Origin: Rhynchonema sp. JSB1_4
Lineage: Eukaryota > Nematoda > Chromadorea > Monhysterida > Xyalidae
Direction of reading: 5' to 3'
Assembly (NCBI GenBank): GCA_030248065.1
Contig: JASAMV010002174.1
Coordinates: 1 to 64,000 of the forward strand
Length of the DNA stretch: 64,000 bases
How positions within the stretch are numbered: the first letter of the stretch is position 1; each line of letters begins with the position of its first letter. Position numbers and translations under genes: made by a program. A model generated the notes under the pieces. That model did no database searches. It was not told the origin of the DNA and worked only from the letters and a program-made list of their open reading frames with translations. Below are positions 25,301 to 35,474 of this stretch, one piece after another.

Positions 25301-28300
25301 CCGCGTAATATGCCAATTCAATTCAAATCCAATTTGTAAATAGTTGAAATTTCTTTTATCACACTTCGGCTTCTGTGCGTCACGTACGCGGTCAGCATGA
25401 ATAACATCAATAATGTTCATAAAAGTTCCACTGATCAAATTTCAAAACAATACTTGCGGGTTGAGGTGAACGACTGACAAGCACAAACGGGCTTTCACCT
25501 CCAAACGGTCCCACATAATGATTTTATACACAAGTGAACAAAAAACATTGTAAATTGTCTGTCCGCAACGCATTTTTACCCACTTTTGATCAACGGTTGC
25601 CTTTTTAGTCAACATCGGGGCACTACGCCCGGCTGTTGCGCAGCATCTGTAGAAACAAGAACCAATTGATTCCTGATAAATACAAGCCACATTTAATGAG
25701 CAAAAATTCGTTGAACCATTTCTTTCGAGAAATGCTAGCCGAAGGCCAGCTGTAAACCAAGCTACAAGAAAGGCAAGGCAGTTTCAGGAGCCTTTTGATG
25801 AGAGACCAACCAATGTTTGCTTGATTGTGACCAACGCCATCACAGCGCGCAGCAGCACTCCAATAATAAAGTGACTACCCCACCAAAGTGCACTGAAAGC
25901 GAATCCGTCATCGTGCGCCAATTGCGCAAATGTGACCGGCACGTAAACTATCGCCTGACCAAAATTGGCACACGCACGCAGCACGTGACGACACGCGTAC
26001 AGGGCGTGGAGGAGAGAACGGAAAAAATAAGACACAATTCATATTTTGAAGTAGTGTTACTGGGTACCGTTTGCAAACACACATCTGTTGTTTTGTTTTT
26101 TTAAATAGACTTTCAAAACTTTGTGACGATAAAATGAAAATCATGCGTTACCCGCCTTCGTTTGCCGACCGCGTAACGAGCCAGAAAGAGCACGAATATA
26201 GGAAGCAGGAGCATTTCGGTGCAAATATTGATTTGATGAGAAACGGCAATCGGATGATCGGACCAGGACACCCGAGAGTACCAGTAGAGCATGTAGATTC
26301 CAGCACATATGGAATGCAGCTCCTGTGTGCATGAAAAAAACATGTTAACCGCGTCCTGATCCGTAAAGCGCATTATGCGTGCACTGGCTACAGAAGTCAC
26401 GTGACCGCTATAGCCAGTGCACGCATCATGCGCTTTACGGATCAGGCAACGCGTTTGAAAAGTTTCTCCCAAAAGAATTGTCAGAGTATACATGAAAAAA
26501 AGTTGCACGTTGCGCATTCGTCAGTCGGTGTAGGTATTGGTCGCACAATGACCATATAAGAATTCATCAAAATCAATCCTGACTTTCACGTTCAGTCACT
26601 CTTAACTACTGTGCTATTTGTGATTCTCACAAAACATTTTCAGCTGAAAATAATCTAGCAGATCAACCAGGTTGCCGCAGGTCTGAAACATTCTCTTTAG
26701 AACGTGTTTTGTGTGTGATCGCGCAACGCAACGTCATTGCCCCGTCACAAGCCTGCTTTGCGATTCAGGAAAAAAATTTGACCAATTCTTATAAAGTCAT
26801 TGTGCGACCAACAGCATAAAATCAACCTGGTTGTAAAGTTGAACTACAAATATCGAAACTCGCCTCTCTAAAGTCCATCGCAACCAAACAGTGGAACAGA
26901 AGTGCTCTATCCAGATCAATTGGGCACATTACTAGGTGTTTACCACACGATTGGCTGTCGTCACACTTGGCTTCGGCAAAGTCAGCTGAGCGGGGATGAC
27001 ATCTACATAGCTATGCAAGTTGGATTGATCAAATTTCAAAACAATGGCGGTGAACGGCAGAAATGCATAAACAAGGCAACACGAACATATCGAACATGAT
27101 GTGCCCAGATGGATACATTGGCGTAATTTTTCACAGATTTGATCACGCTACTCACAAAAAGTTCAGCATCCGCGGTTAGTTGCAACGCCTTTGCGATAGG
27201 TTTACGAGCCGGAGGTGAACCAACTTCATCACTTGGGCGTCGTTGCAAGTGTTGGTTTGAACCAATTGGGGTTACTTGTCCCCTACATTGAAGCCCAGGA
27301 ACTAGATAGGACAGGAGTTGAATATAGGGGTCAATGGTCAAGACGTATTAAAAATCAAGGAGTGTGAACATGGACGGCGTCAAGATTAAGAAACACGATC
27401 AAATTTCACAACATTATCAAATAATGATAAGTCCTGAAAGAGCCGGCCAAGCACCGCTAAACCCAATTAGAAAAATTAATGAAAGTAACAAAATCTTTGT
27501 TTTACTTCAGCTACGTGTCCTGGTTCCACGAGCCCGTTCAATCCAAGTCGCGCGTCTTTCTTGGCGGTACCACCGGTCACGTGAGCAAGCGGACAAGTTG
27601 GAATATTATAACCGATGATCCCAGCCTTGGCACCTTGCAATTGAACATCACAAAATTGACTGTATCCGATTCGGGCGTCTACTATTGTAGTGGACATATG
27701 AGCACGCAGATACTCGTGGAGAGACAGTATCCGTTGGAGGTTGGCTGGGTTTTTGACAAAGTTCAAGTTCTTTGGTCACCCACCACAGATGAAACTATGA
27801 AAGTTTGACATCGTTTGCTGATGCACCGAATTTCCTAAACCAAAAATTTGTCATTTTTATTTCAGGTCGATAAATCTGATCCAGCGACAATCGTGGACAA
27901 TTACAGCAGTTTGCGTAACCCAATTATCGTGCACGAACCAAGCTTGGATACAGTGCTGTTGGAATGTCAAGCTACCGGATGGCCGATTCCGAAGGTGAGC
28001 GAGATCCTAACGACGGACGTTTGTATAGAAGCTGTGAATCATCAGACGATCAAGTTTGCAGAACATCAAGTGCCCGTTTCGAATATTTTTGCGAATCAGG
28101 CTCCCACACGCTTCGCGATCAAGTCACCAGAAGATGGGTATACTGTATTTTATTTCACGCGTTCAGGTGACCTGGGAAGCCGAAAGTGGACCATATGGTA
28201 TGCGCAACCTTCCGGCAACCGAAAACTATCAGGACGAACTTGATCGTAACAGCATCAGTTACCTGAATGTGTCCAAGAGCGCTAGAAATGTGCTCTGCAA

Positions 28301-28539
28301 GTCAGTGAGCATTCATTTTTTTTGAAAAAATGCGGCTTACTTCTTTTCGGTTAATTTTTGATCTTCAATTTGTACTGCCTTTCAGGGCCCTAAATCGAGC
28401 TGGCATCGATCTCAAGTATTTCAGTCTGGCAAATCACGCTGGACGAATGTGGTGTGCCGTCAATATTGTGATGTGTTGCTCACTTGTAGCAGCAGGATTG
28501 AGCCTCTTTTCTGAGAACCTGATGATTCAGAGATATTGA
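19344..28539 (+). CDS. Two-Ig-domain membrane protein
   Basis: Exons 19344-19591, 27511-27739, 27866-27994, 28167-28300 and 28386-28539 join in perfect phase to 297 residues. Residues 1-22 are a signal peptide. Ig domain 1 is split by the first intron: QLQC in exon 1 and YVSWF, then DSGVYYC, in exon 2. Ig domain 2 spans exons 3-5, with LLECQATGWPIPK and later NVLCKALNRAG. The last about 25 residues hold one hydrophobic segment (MWCAVNIVMCCSLVAAGL) just before the end, so it is a type I or possibly lipid-anchored surface protein, probably in cell adhesion or recognition. Intron 1 is 7.9 kb and contains minus-strand coding units, whereas the other introns are 80-170 bp. The family beyond IgSF is not identified. 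Confidence 0.85.
19703..19934 (+). CDS. Possible alternative second exon of the Ig gene
   Basis: This open stretch lies between a CTCCAG acceptor and a GTGAGC donor. It enters in the same phase (2) as exon 27511-27739, so exon 1 could splice to either. It encodes about 77 residues including a WPPNETT sequon and MHCMSW. Because it leaves in phase 0 it cannot be followed by the 27511 exon, so it would lead to a different isoform whose next exon I cannot place. One candidate is a frame at 20525-20650 (KKCTVHVTFDCLDD). It may also be a stray open stretch. Confidence 0.35.
20225..20529. mobile_element. MITE with TAA target duplication (PIF/Harbinger-like)
   Basis: The terminal repeats are GGCTGTGAGCAGATAAACGC at 20225 and its inverse ending at 20529. 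TAA flanks both sides (20222-20224 and 20530-20532). The GAGCAGATAAACGCGGAATG unit is repeated again, in both orientations, inside the element (about 20260-20285, 20430-20465 and 20475-20530). Three-base TWA duplications are typical of PIF/Harbinger elements. No transposase is encoded. It lies in intron 1 of the Ig gene, at the 3' edge of the 778-codon minus-strand frame. Confidence 0.75.
20529..22865 (-). CDS. Large charged protein of unknown function, nested in the Ig gene intron
   Basis: An unbroken 778-codon frame lies opposite to the host gene. No known domain is recognised. The middle contains two diverged copies of a VYRPD..AGQAQAAQ.FHA unit, about 35 residues apart, followed by a strongly charged E/R/K/Q-rich stretch (about residues 230-330) that looks helical or disordered. 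The last 400 residues are more ordered in composition. The first about 40 residues resemble the shared exon of the tandem units at 24.2-24.5 and 25.8-26.0 kb, so the start may be an internal exon and not a true initiator. Codon-scale divergence between its internal repeats supports coding. It could be a host gene or a mobile-element protein without recognisable enzyme domains. Confidence 0.6.
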   Translation of the reverse strand: MPKFHALSVLFSTSCTRVLVWYERSDLHRSYLCIGRKCPVSPSIDPDVNSRSNKTMPDASFRTRTADDRSSPPRQGEQTGGWRGQSGESGVSIGRGGTEWKFWDDDESDSDVSFIENHAFGFSECIDRHLKDRRSDAKVTQFEDRWSAATDQSGDRNCGRSGQSARHVYRPDTKAGQAQAAQEFHARSVRSELADVRQTDGNVYRPDIRAGQAQAAQGFHAGSRRTELLSAQQALRAQELYDEWLKEMRAREEREAREDEGQGVRVEEKQDRTTEGQEARVKEGQEAHANEGPEGPKEERAHKAHESCAATEPGVKGQDTGRVSQGQEIGRAQQARQVRYVSSNTDSGRTRIRERYQSESESTRENVLDLYSQEELDEDQIHDVSWQEDWLNAPKFAEPWQLHEEVVDIVFTTHRYSDHLLKWLYAEELPHDRLLASRISEYLNTISLTYEPLCEFDGRCLAEVRGLCEIESARDPRSAKTRQLFDKWGEILDSRVPIRVLPYGDRHSPGMPLQEGSEPVTCGLYNDMCRNEDPILSMPNVLENALRERTRYSDLPELDYPVQSRTVSVSMRIVPVGKTQSLWHGASVEECMSSQQDEAGCGTPESATGGPNQTKQKREYDVLYEPIVKCVYFEPEGELRMADYNLRLGHFEGDVKRPSIMSIPVELVLSSRPDGRIVTAVTRGGSLNTEQHGTRTTHAYRCRYVVVRAHGHSHYQTDTLVCAITLHGLYFEHKEQTKTIQLSQTVPIDTAGGFKSTSPRLVVQAVECHVYCTLLGLI
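22780..23820 (-). CDS. Tandem unit 1 of a membrane-protein-like gene family
   Basis: Reading on the minus strand, there are three blocks shared with units 2 and 3. One is an upstream block ending in a donor-like AGAGAG/GTGAGA near 23700. The second is a block encoding LLLPxFxLFxARYAxG-type hydrophobic sequence, with a donor GTAAAAA near 23305. The third is a block at 22780-22865 that opens into the 778-codon frame. In this unit the second block carries base changes that break the shared frame. Partial or decayed status is likely. Function unknown. Confidence 0.3.
24070..25260 (-). CDS. Tandem unit 2 of a membrane-protein-like gene family
   Basis: Minus-strand exons are proposed at about 25260-25210, 24976-24765 (hydrophobic LLLPIFALFLARYVAG, donor GTAGCG), 24500-24240 (LLHALYACRHVLRAC.. 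then FIIGVLLRAFMALVAI) and 24165-24100. The two hydrophobic segments and basic loops suggest a multi-pass membrane protein. The block order and spacing match unit 3 at about 1.5 kb further right. Acceptors upstream of the 24500 exon are poor, so this may be decayed. Family not recognised. Confidence 0.35.
25560..26900 (-). CDS. Tandem unit 3 of a membrane-protein-like gene family
   Basis: Same block order as unit 2: about 26900-26860, 26335-26165 (LLLPIFVLFLARYAVG), 26035-25795 (LLHALYACRHVLRAC, then FIIGVLLRAVMALVTI) and 25660-25590. Conservation between units 2 and 3 is highest over the third block at amino-acid level, which argues for selection at some time. The unit lies inside the Ig gene intron in the antisense direction. 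A TIR element (26355-26446) and a MITE (26537-26811) interrupt the region between its first two blocks. Confidence 0.35.
26355..26446. mobile_element. Short TIR element with CCTGATCCGTAAAGCGCA ends
   Basis: A near-perfect hairpin: CCTGATCCGTAAAGCGCA at the left and its inverse ending at 26446, with arms continuing through GCGTGCACTGGCTA. It is related to the element at 41652-41797, which has TGCCTGAATCGTAAAGCGC ends. Confidence 0.65.
26537..26811. mobile_element. MITE family A, copy 1
   Basis: Terminal inverted repeats TTGGTCGCACAATGA and TCATTGTGCGACCAA. The interior matches the copies at 35044-35321 and 60140-60402 almost end to end (for example TTCAGTCACTCTTAACTACTG, then TTGTGATTCTCACAAAACA). 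Non-coding. Confidence 0.85.
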
Positions 28540-29984
28540 GCTACTGTGCAAGCACGGTTCTCTCAGCAACGGTTGCCCAGGCGTTCATTTTGTCTGGCTT
28601 TTATCCCTCGGCATTACTGTATGTGCACCTCAATCATCAGCTGAGTGCGAGTTGGTGCCCAACCCATGGTCTAAGGCGCCTTACGTGTATACTGTGTACA
28701 AGAAAATATTTAGGGCATGTAATCCGAATAATTTGCGTTATTTTCGCCAAGTTTGTCCTATACATACATACATACATGTATACATAAATATAATTTTGTG
28801 CAAAAGCGGGCCGAAATGAATTGAAAACCAGTCATCAATCGCCAGCTGTCAAGTTATCACACGGTCGCGCCTGGCCACGGCAACAGCAAGGCTCTTTCCG
28901 GCCATCGGTTGTTGAGCGCCAAAAACCAAACAAACGCAGAAGAAAAGCTAATTAAGGAAAAATTTATTGTCAGAAAACGCGGTGACGGGTTTGGCTGGCT
29001 GGTGTGTGGTCAGCAATCCAAGAGGTGTACCTTGAACGTTCCTTACCTGAAACAGAGACCTGAGATACCAACCATACTGAAAGTTGGTACCTCATACACA
29101 AGCGTCTGCATGCAAAAATTCATGATTACTCCAGGTCATTGGGAAAGAGTCTTGGCTTAAATGTACAGCTGTAGGTACCTATACATAGTGGTCATGATGC
29201 TAGCCCAACATGGCACAGGTTGCAATATTCCCATGAACGGTGCCGAATGTGCGGTGCGCTTGTCTTTGTCAAACCAAGCAGCTGTGCGGCGCACAATCGT
29301 TTTGGTCCGACATCACTTTTGCGAGTTGTGAGACAACGTTATAATTTTGGAGCACAAATTTGTGCATCACCCCTTGAAAATCAGCCACTTACTGATGCAA
29401 ATCTGACCGTCACCATGAAAAGCTTCCTCCAAAAACCGAAGCTCAAGCCGTTGGACAGAAGCCGATTTCGCATAGGAAGGCTGTGGAACTCAGGTACAAT
29501 CACTTGGTAATTTTCATGTCAGGAAACCAAACTATTTTGTTCCTCTGTGCGTCCTTAGCCTGACATCTTTCTAGACTATAATGCACACAAAGGATTTCGT
29601 GCATTATGTGCCTACCGGGCGCACGGTGTTACAAACAGGTTACAACTTATACAATTGTTTTGTGTCAACCTATATATTTCTGTAACACGTTTTGATCATG
29701 ACCACAATTTTTAACAAGATGCAAACAACGACAGTATATGCGTAGGTATGTGATAAGACATTGTCAGTTCTGTTGCCAACCTTGCGCTATTTGGCACAGG
29801 GACACGCCATGATGAGTGCATGACAACGCATACGTACGCTTCTGCTAATTCCAAGTTCAAATAAACATTCAGCCGGCACAAGCGTCACGCACGTTTCCCT
29901 GTAATCTATCGTTATAAAAATAGCAAAAAATGACAATAATATAAAATGTGAGATGAATTTCCAAATCTAGCGCCATCCGGGTTC
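28540..29984. other. Intergenic region between the Ig gene and the serotonin transporter
   Basis: About 1.4 kb with a few open frames (28909-29160, 29220-29510) that show no domain, signal peptide or splice support. A short ACATACATAC run is present near 28765. Nothing else is seen. Confidence 0.45.
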
Positions 29985-32900
29985 ATGGCAGCGACCGAGG
30001 TGAACACGTTGACAGACGAAAGTGAACTAATTGATCAAAATACACTCATCAACAATGGACTACTGGCTAGAAGGGCACACACCGAGATCGAGGCGGAATC
30101 AGACATTCCAGGTGAGCTGTTGAATGTTGTTGTTTAATGATTGGTACAATAAGTTCCTAATTTCGTTGCCTCACGCATTCTTACAGACGCAGGGAAACTC
30201 CCGTGTTCGAAGTCGAGGCAGGCGACAAGCTCAACACACAGTGAACAAGCCACGCAGCTGGCACACACAGCTTGTGTGACTGAAACATTCGAAACGCACA
30301 CGACCCAGCTGTGTCGCTTGTTGACTGTGAGTTGAGCCTGCCTCGACTTCGAACGGGAGTTTCCCTGCGTCTGTAAAAATACATGAGGCAACGAAATTAT
30401 AAATTTACTATACAACTGTGAATGACGTTCAATGTTTTTTTTACATACTGTAGATGAGCCATGCACTGCTCGTACCGTTCTCACCGATACGCCTCTGTTG
30501 GCTACCGTACCCCGCGAGTCGGTGGGACACATGGAGAATTGGGATGTGACCGATGACGAAGATGGTTTGTTGGGTCACGGTAGATCCATTCCAAATTACC
30601 ATTTAAGCCAACGTTTATCCTTTACAGACCTAGAAGCATTGAAAGTGGTCGCAGATTCTGATGATGCACCGCCTCAAAGAGAGAAATGGGGCACGAAAAT
30701 CGAGTTTCTATTGGCTGTTATTGGGTTCGCAGTCGACCTGGGCAATGTTTGGCGCTTTCCGTACATTTGCTATCGCAATGGAGGGGGTCAGTGACGGAAA
30801 GTTTCCAGTTGAAGGCCCGCGATAGGATAATGGCAACCTGTTCAATCACCCAGGTGCATTCCTGCTGCCCTACTGTATCATGTTTATCGTTGGCGGTCTA
30901 CCGTTGTTCTTCATGGAATTGGCATTGGGCCAGTACCACAAGACCGGCTGCATGACCATATGGGACAAAATATGTCCGTTGTTCAAAGGTACGGAATGGT
31001 GATTGTCTCATTTTAGCTTTCCTTAACATTTGAATGCTGTTGCAAGCGCAGCCTTCATTGCTGGCAGCAGGTTTTTACGATGACGTCGCTTGGTGCATTC
31101 GCATTGACCATGACCTGGTGCGCCGCCCGTCTGTAAATACAGGTTGAAAAGCGCAGCAACAAAACTGGCTATGGCATCAAAAATCAGCTAGAATCAATGT
31201 AGGTACAATAAGAACTCCTTCTCCCTTTTATTTCAAATACATATGCGACACACGACAAAGTCATGTTACAAGACTCTGCAGAACGTCTGCTCATTCTTAT
31301 TGGTAAATGTTCTGCTATACAATGTTCAATGCAATCAACCGCGCTCAAACGAGTTATGGAGGAGTTGGCGCACCAGGCCATCGTCAGCACCTGAAACATG
31401 ACCCCATTTCGCCACCTACACACAGGCATCGGTTTCGCCATCTGCGTGGTCACATCATTTATCGCCTGGTATTACAACACGATTATCGCGTGGTCCGTCT
31501 ATTTTTTCATCCGCAGTTTCACGACGGTGGTACCCTGGCGTGACTGCGGTCACGAATGGAACACGCCCAATTGCACAATGTACTATTTGAATAAAAGTTT
31601 GGATAAACCGCACAACCATTCGACGCTGCCCGCGCAAGAGTTCTTTCTGTGAGTTGTAGGGTGAGAATCCTGGAAGAAATCCTGCTATATGTATGTAGAA
31701 TCATTTCACTAGCACGGTTAAATCATAATCATCCCTTGATATTTCAGGCACAATGTGTTGGAAATCCACAAATCCAAAGGCCTGGAGGATGTCGGCACGA
31801 TTCGCTACGAGCTCGCTGCTTGTCTGTTTTTTGTGTTTTTCGTCGTCTATTTTGCGCTCTGGAAAGGGCCGCGTAGTTCAGGCAAGGTACGTAACCGTAG
31901 GTGTACATTTTTATTTTGAAACTTTTTCACAAACACTATTGCCCAAATTTTCAAGTTCGAAGGCTGTCTGTTTCAGGCCGTCTGGATCACAGCCACAATG
32001 CCCTATGTCGTTCTGTTCATACTGTTGATTCGCGGTTTCACCCTACCCGGTGCAATGCAGGGTGTCTGGTACTATCTGACCCCTCAGTGGGAGGCACTTC
32101 TCAGACCGAAGGTTATAAATTTCATAGGTTTAAAAAGGAGAAAAGATTTAATGTTTGGAACAACTCCAGATCTGGATCGAAGCGGCGACGCAGATTTTCT
32201 TCTCGCTCGGACCGGGTTTCGGTGTTCTGTTGGCGTTCTCAAGCTATAACGACTTTCACAACGATTGTCATAGGTCCTGATTTGCTGTGAACTCAACTCT
32301 AACTGAGCTTCTTTGGAAGAACAGTGCAAAATAAAAGACACAATTTTTGCAGCGATGCAATCTACACAAGTCTGATCAACTGCGGCACGAGTTTTCTGTC
32401 CGGTTTCGTAATCTTCACCACATTGGGTTACATGGCACATCTATTGAACAAAGATGTCAGCGTCGTGGCGGAAGAATTTGGCGGTTATTGTTTCATTTTT
32501 TTACATTTTCTATGAATGTTCATTGAAAGTATCTGTGATAACCGACAGGACCGGGCCTAATATTCGTCGTTTACCCGCAAGCGATAGCCACCATGACCGG
32601 CTCGCCGATCTGGGGCATGATGTTCTTTATGATGGTGTTCTTTCTCGGAATTGACAGCACGGTATTTTTGTTGATCGGTTTTGAACTGTTTTGCCTCAAA
32701 CTTTAAATGCATGAAATTAAAAATCTGAACCGCGCACGAGAAAACTTTTGTAACTTTTCCAGTTCGGTGGTCTGGAAGCGATGATCACGGCGTTCTGTGA
32801 CCAATTCCCGCGGGCTGTGGGTAGACGTCGTGAACTATTCGTGTTGGCTTTGGTCACATACTGCTATCTCGGTGGATTGGCCACGACTACGCATGTCATT

Positions 32901-33871
32901 TGATTTAAAACTTAACAAATTTCCTTTTTCCGATAGCCTACTTTTGCTTTTTTTTCAATTTTTCAGGGTGGGCAATATCTGATCGAATTTCTCGACATCT
33001 ACGGTGTCACGTTTTCGTTGCTCTTTATCGTTCTGGTTGAAACACTGGCCGTTTGTTGGTGTTATGGTGAGCGAAATTTCCCAAAGAACAGCTTCTTAAC
33101 TTCGAACTGATCAATTTGTGTGTCAACAATTTCATAATTTCTCCAGGAGTGAAACGATTCAGTCGTGATGTCGAAGAGATGCTGGGCCACCAGCCGCATT
33201 GGTATTGGCGCATCAGCTGGACGTACATTTCGCCCTTGTTCATTATCGTAGGTTTATGAAGTTCCGCGCCTTCTTCTGATTAGCACTGGCTCATTGCGAA
33301 TAATAAGACCAGTGCGCTGGTCTGTTGATGTTCGCACGACAAACGAAGGGGGGCCTTGTCAACTAACCATCGTCCAGACCGGATGAATAACTTTTGCACT
33401 GGTCAAAATTACAGCGGGGCAGCATCTCAAAACAGAGAGAGAGTGATGGTGATTTTTGGCAAAATATGGTGCAAACAAATCTCTTAGCCCAACCGTGGTC
33501 CAACCGCGTCTGCCGTGGTCGTCGTGCTAGCCTTCAAAATTTATGGGGCTCAAATACATAGGGTTGACATATTCTTGCAGGTAATATTCACATTCGCCAT
33601 ATTCGAGCTGAAACCCCTCGAGTTCATGGGCTACGTCTACCCGAACTGGTCGCGCACATTGGGCTGGTGCATGAGACTAACGTCCATATTGTGCATACCC
33701 GGCTATGCCATCTACAAACTTTTGTCGCTGAAGGGCACTGCGCTTCAGGTAATGAATAAATAGTCACAAAGTACAACAACGTAATAAAAAAATCCATATT
33801 TCATTTTCCAGCGCCTGAAGCTGGCCATAACACCTGCCGCAAGCACTAGTCAGACACGTGATCTCAGATAA
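29985..33871 (+). CDS. SERT: Sodium-dependent serotonin transporter (SLC6 family)
   Basis: Fifteen exons (29985-30111, 30454-30564, 30628-30786, 30854-30988, 31426-31648, 31748-31886, 31977-32111, 32170-32273, 32353-32483, 32549-32661, 32763-32894, 32967-33066, 33147-33247, 33581-33748, 33812-33871) join in phase to 645 residues, the family's usual size. It would take up serotonin from outside the cell with Na+ and Cl-. TM1 has the monoamine-binding Asp (about residue 116) in [21 protein letters not shown]. The second extracellular loop has two Cys ([11 protein letters not shown]) and N-glycosylation sites. TM6 reads [20 protein letters not shown] and TM8 [16 protein letters not shown]. Loop residues such as [13 protein letters not shown] and the tail match serotonin transporters better than dopamine transporters. 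The nematode ortholog would be MOD-5. Intron 1 carries a foldback element. Confidence 0.95.
30158..30400. mobile_element. Foldback element in intron 1 of the serotonin transporter gene
   Basis: TAATTTCGTTGCCTCA at 30158 is inverted at 30385-30400. The arms continue through GACGCAGGGAAACTCCCG and CGAAGTCGAGGCAGGC for about 75 bp each. No coding sequence. Confidence 0.7.
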
Positions 33872-34425
33872 AATTATCTTTATTTTTCTTGTATGTTGCT
33901 TTCATGCATACGTTCAGTTCGTGTTTGTGTCAGATACTCTAGATTACTTGCAAACGCTGTCATTTTGCTGCCGTAGGTGGTGGTTTGTCTGCTTTTAAGA
34001 TCACTAGGGTTTTCTAGATGTGACAAAAAAATTTCCTTATAGACCTTTTTGGTGCGGATTGTCAACATACGAAGAATTTCATGTTTATTGATGAATACAC
34101 TTGCAGCATTTTTTAACTCATCACTTTTGTGGCTCATGCATTACGACTTCTGTACAAGCATTGTTCGAATATTCTGTTACAAGCGGAATCAAAAGCTCTC
34201 GTTTTGTTATTTTTTTAATTAGTAGTTCGAGTGTAGTTTGTAATCGTTTAGTTCGATTGTAGCGAAACATCCACCCGAAAACATGTACACTGTACATACA
34301 TGTACAAACGCTCATATCTTCAATAGGTTCAGTGAAAAAAAATTATTTTATATTGTGTGTATAATATCATTAAAATTATATCCGTACATAAAGTAACACT
34401 ATAAGTATGTTTGTGCTTATTTTGC
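33872..34425. other. 3' flank of the transporter gene
   Basis: Convergent intergenic stretch of about 550 bp between the plus-strand transporter and the minus-strand secreted-protein gene. It is AT-rich and contains ACATGTACACTGTACATACATGT, a short palindromic stretch near 34280-34302. No gene is supported. Confidence 0.4.
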
Positions 34426-34853
34426 TTATGGATCGTCTGGTTCCGTATTTTTGTCATAAAATTGATCGATAAAATTTGTCACTGGAGGAAGATTCTTCCC
34501 CAGATCTGAGGGTGATTCCTGAAAACAATTAGCATTTTTTATTTTTATTTTTGCAAAAACTGTTAAATTTCTGGTTTTTACCATCGCGTCGTCTCCGTCT
34601 TCATCTTTCTCATCACGAGGTCCCTCTTTTTCGCGTTTCTTGCGATTGGCGTCATCCTGAAAGAAAAAGGCTTCAATAAAAAATCAACATCTTTTGAACC
34701 AAGGGTGGAATAATAATGATGAAAACGCACTGGATCCACTTCGACTTTGTTGAGAAACTCATTCATATTTTCCAAATCTGCCTTCAAATCCGCTTTGCAT
34801 CTCGGTGGTGTTAACAGCAGCAGGAGGACCACTGTTTGGCATAAGGAGAACAT
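34426..34853 (-). CDS. Small acidic secreted protein, family F copy 1
   Basis: Three exons on the minus strand (34853-34731, 34656-34582, 34518-34426) join in phase to 96 residues. Residues 1-20 form a clear signal peptide (MFSLCQTVVLLLLLTPPRC). The mature part is highly charged: an NEFLNKVE segment, then DDANRKKREKEG and an acidic DEKDEDGDD run. It is paralogous to the gene at 41911-42514, which shares NFLNK, an intron at the same place, then DD.(R)KKRE. No known domain is seen. Predicted to be secreted and partly disordered. Confidence 0.7.
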
Positions 34854-35043
34854 TGCAACGTGTTATTGATGATGATTGGATCGTTTCTGAAAATCGGCTA
34901 ACAAGCGCACATTATCGCTCAGTCTGTGAGAAATGATTCCATTTGGAATTTGTTCCTCCGTGAAGCTGGTGCTGTGGTTTGTTTACCAGGTTTTGGTCCT
35001 ATCGTTTGCAACGCAGGATTTCTTTATAAGCCTTGTACAAGTA

Positions 35044-35321
35044 TTGGTCGCACAATGATCACATAAGAAAAGATTCATCAAATCAATCCTGATTTTCAAG
35101 TTCAGTCACTCTTAACCACTGTGCTATTTGTGATTCTCACAAAACAATTTCATCTGAAAATAGTCCAGCAGAACACCCATGTTGCTGCGGGTCTGAAACA
35201 TTTTCCTGACTGCATTCCTTGCATGTGATTGCGCAACGCAACGTCGATGCTCCGTCACTTTCCTGCTTCACAATTCAGTAAAAAAAGTTGACCAATTCTT
35301 ATAAAGCCATTGTGCGACCAA
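35044..35321. mobile_element. MITE family A, copy 2
   Basis: TTGGTCGCACAATGA at 35044 and its inverse ending at 35321, flanked by TA on both sides (35042-35043 and 35322-35323). The interior is collinear with the copies at 26.5 and 60.1 kb. The TA duplication suggests Tc1/mariner-type mobilisation. Confidence 0.88.
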
Positions 35322-35474
35322 TACATGCTTCGATAATTTTGAGTACAAACTGGAGTTCTGCCAAATAATTCAGGTATCACAACTATGGTGTCAGAAAGAC
35401 GTATCACAAATGGCACACAAGCATTCAGAACAATGTGACTTAATTTTATGAGTACAAAGGGGTTTGGTTCATGT

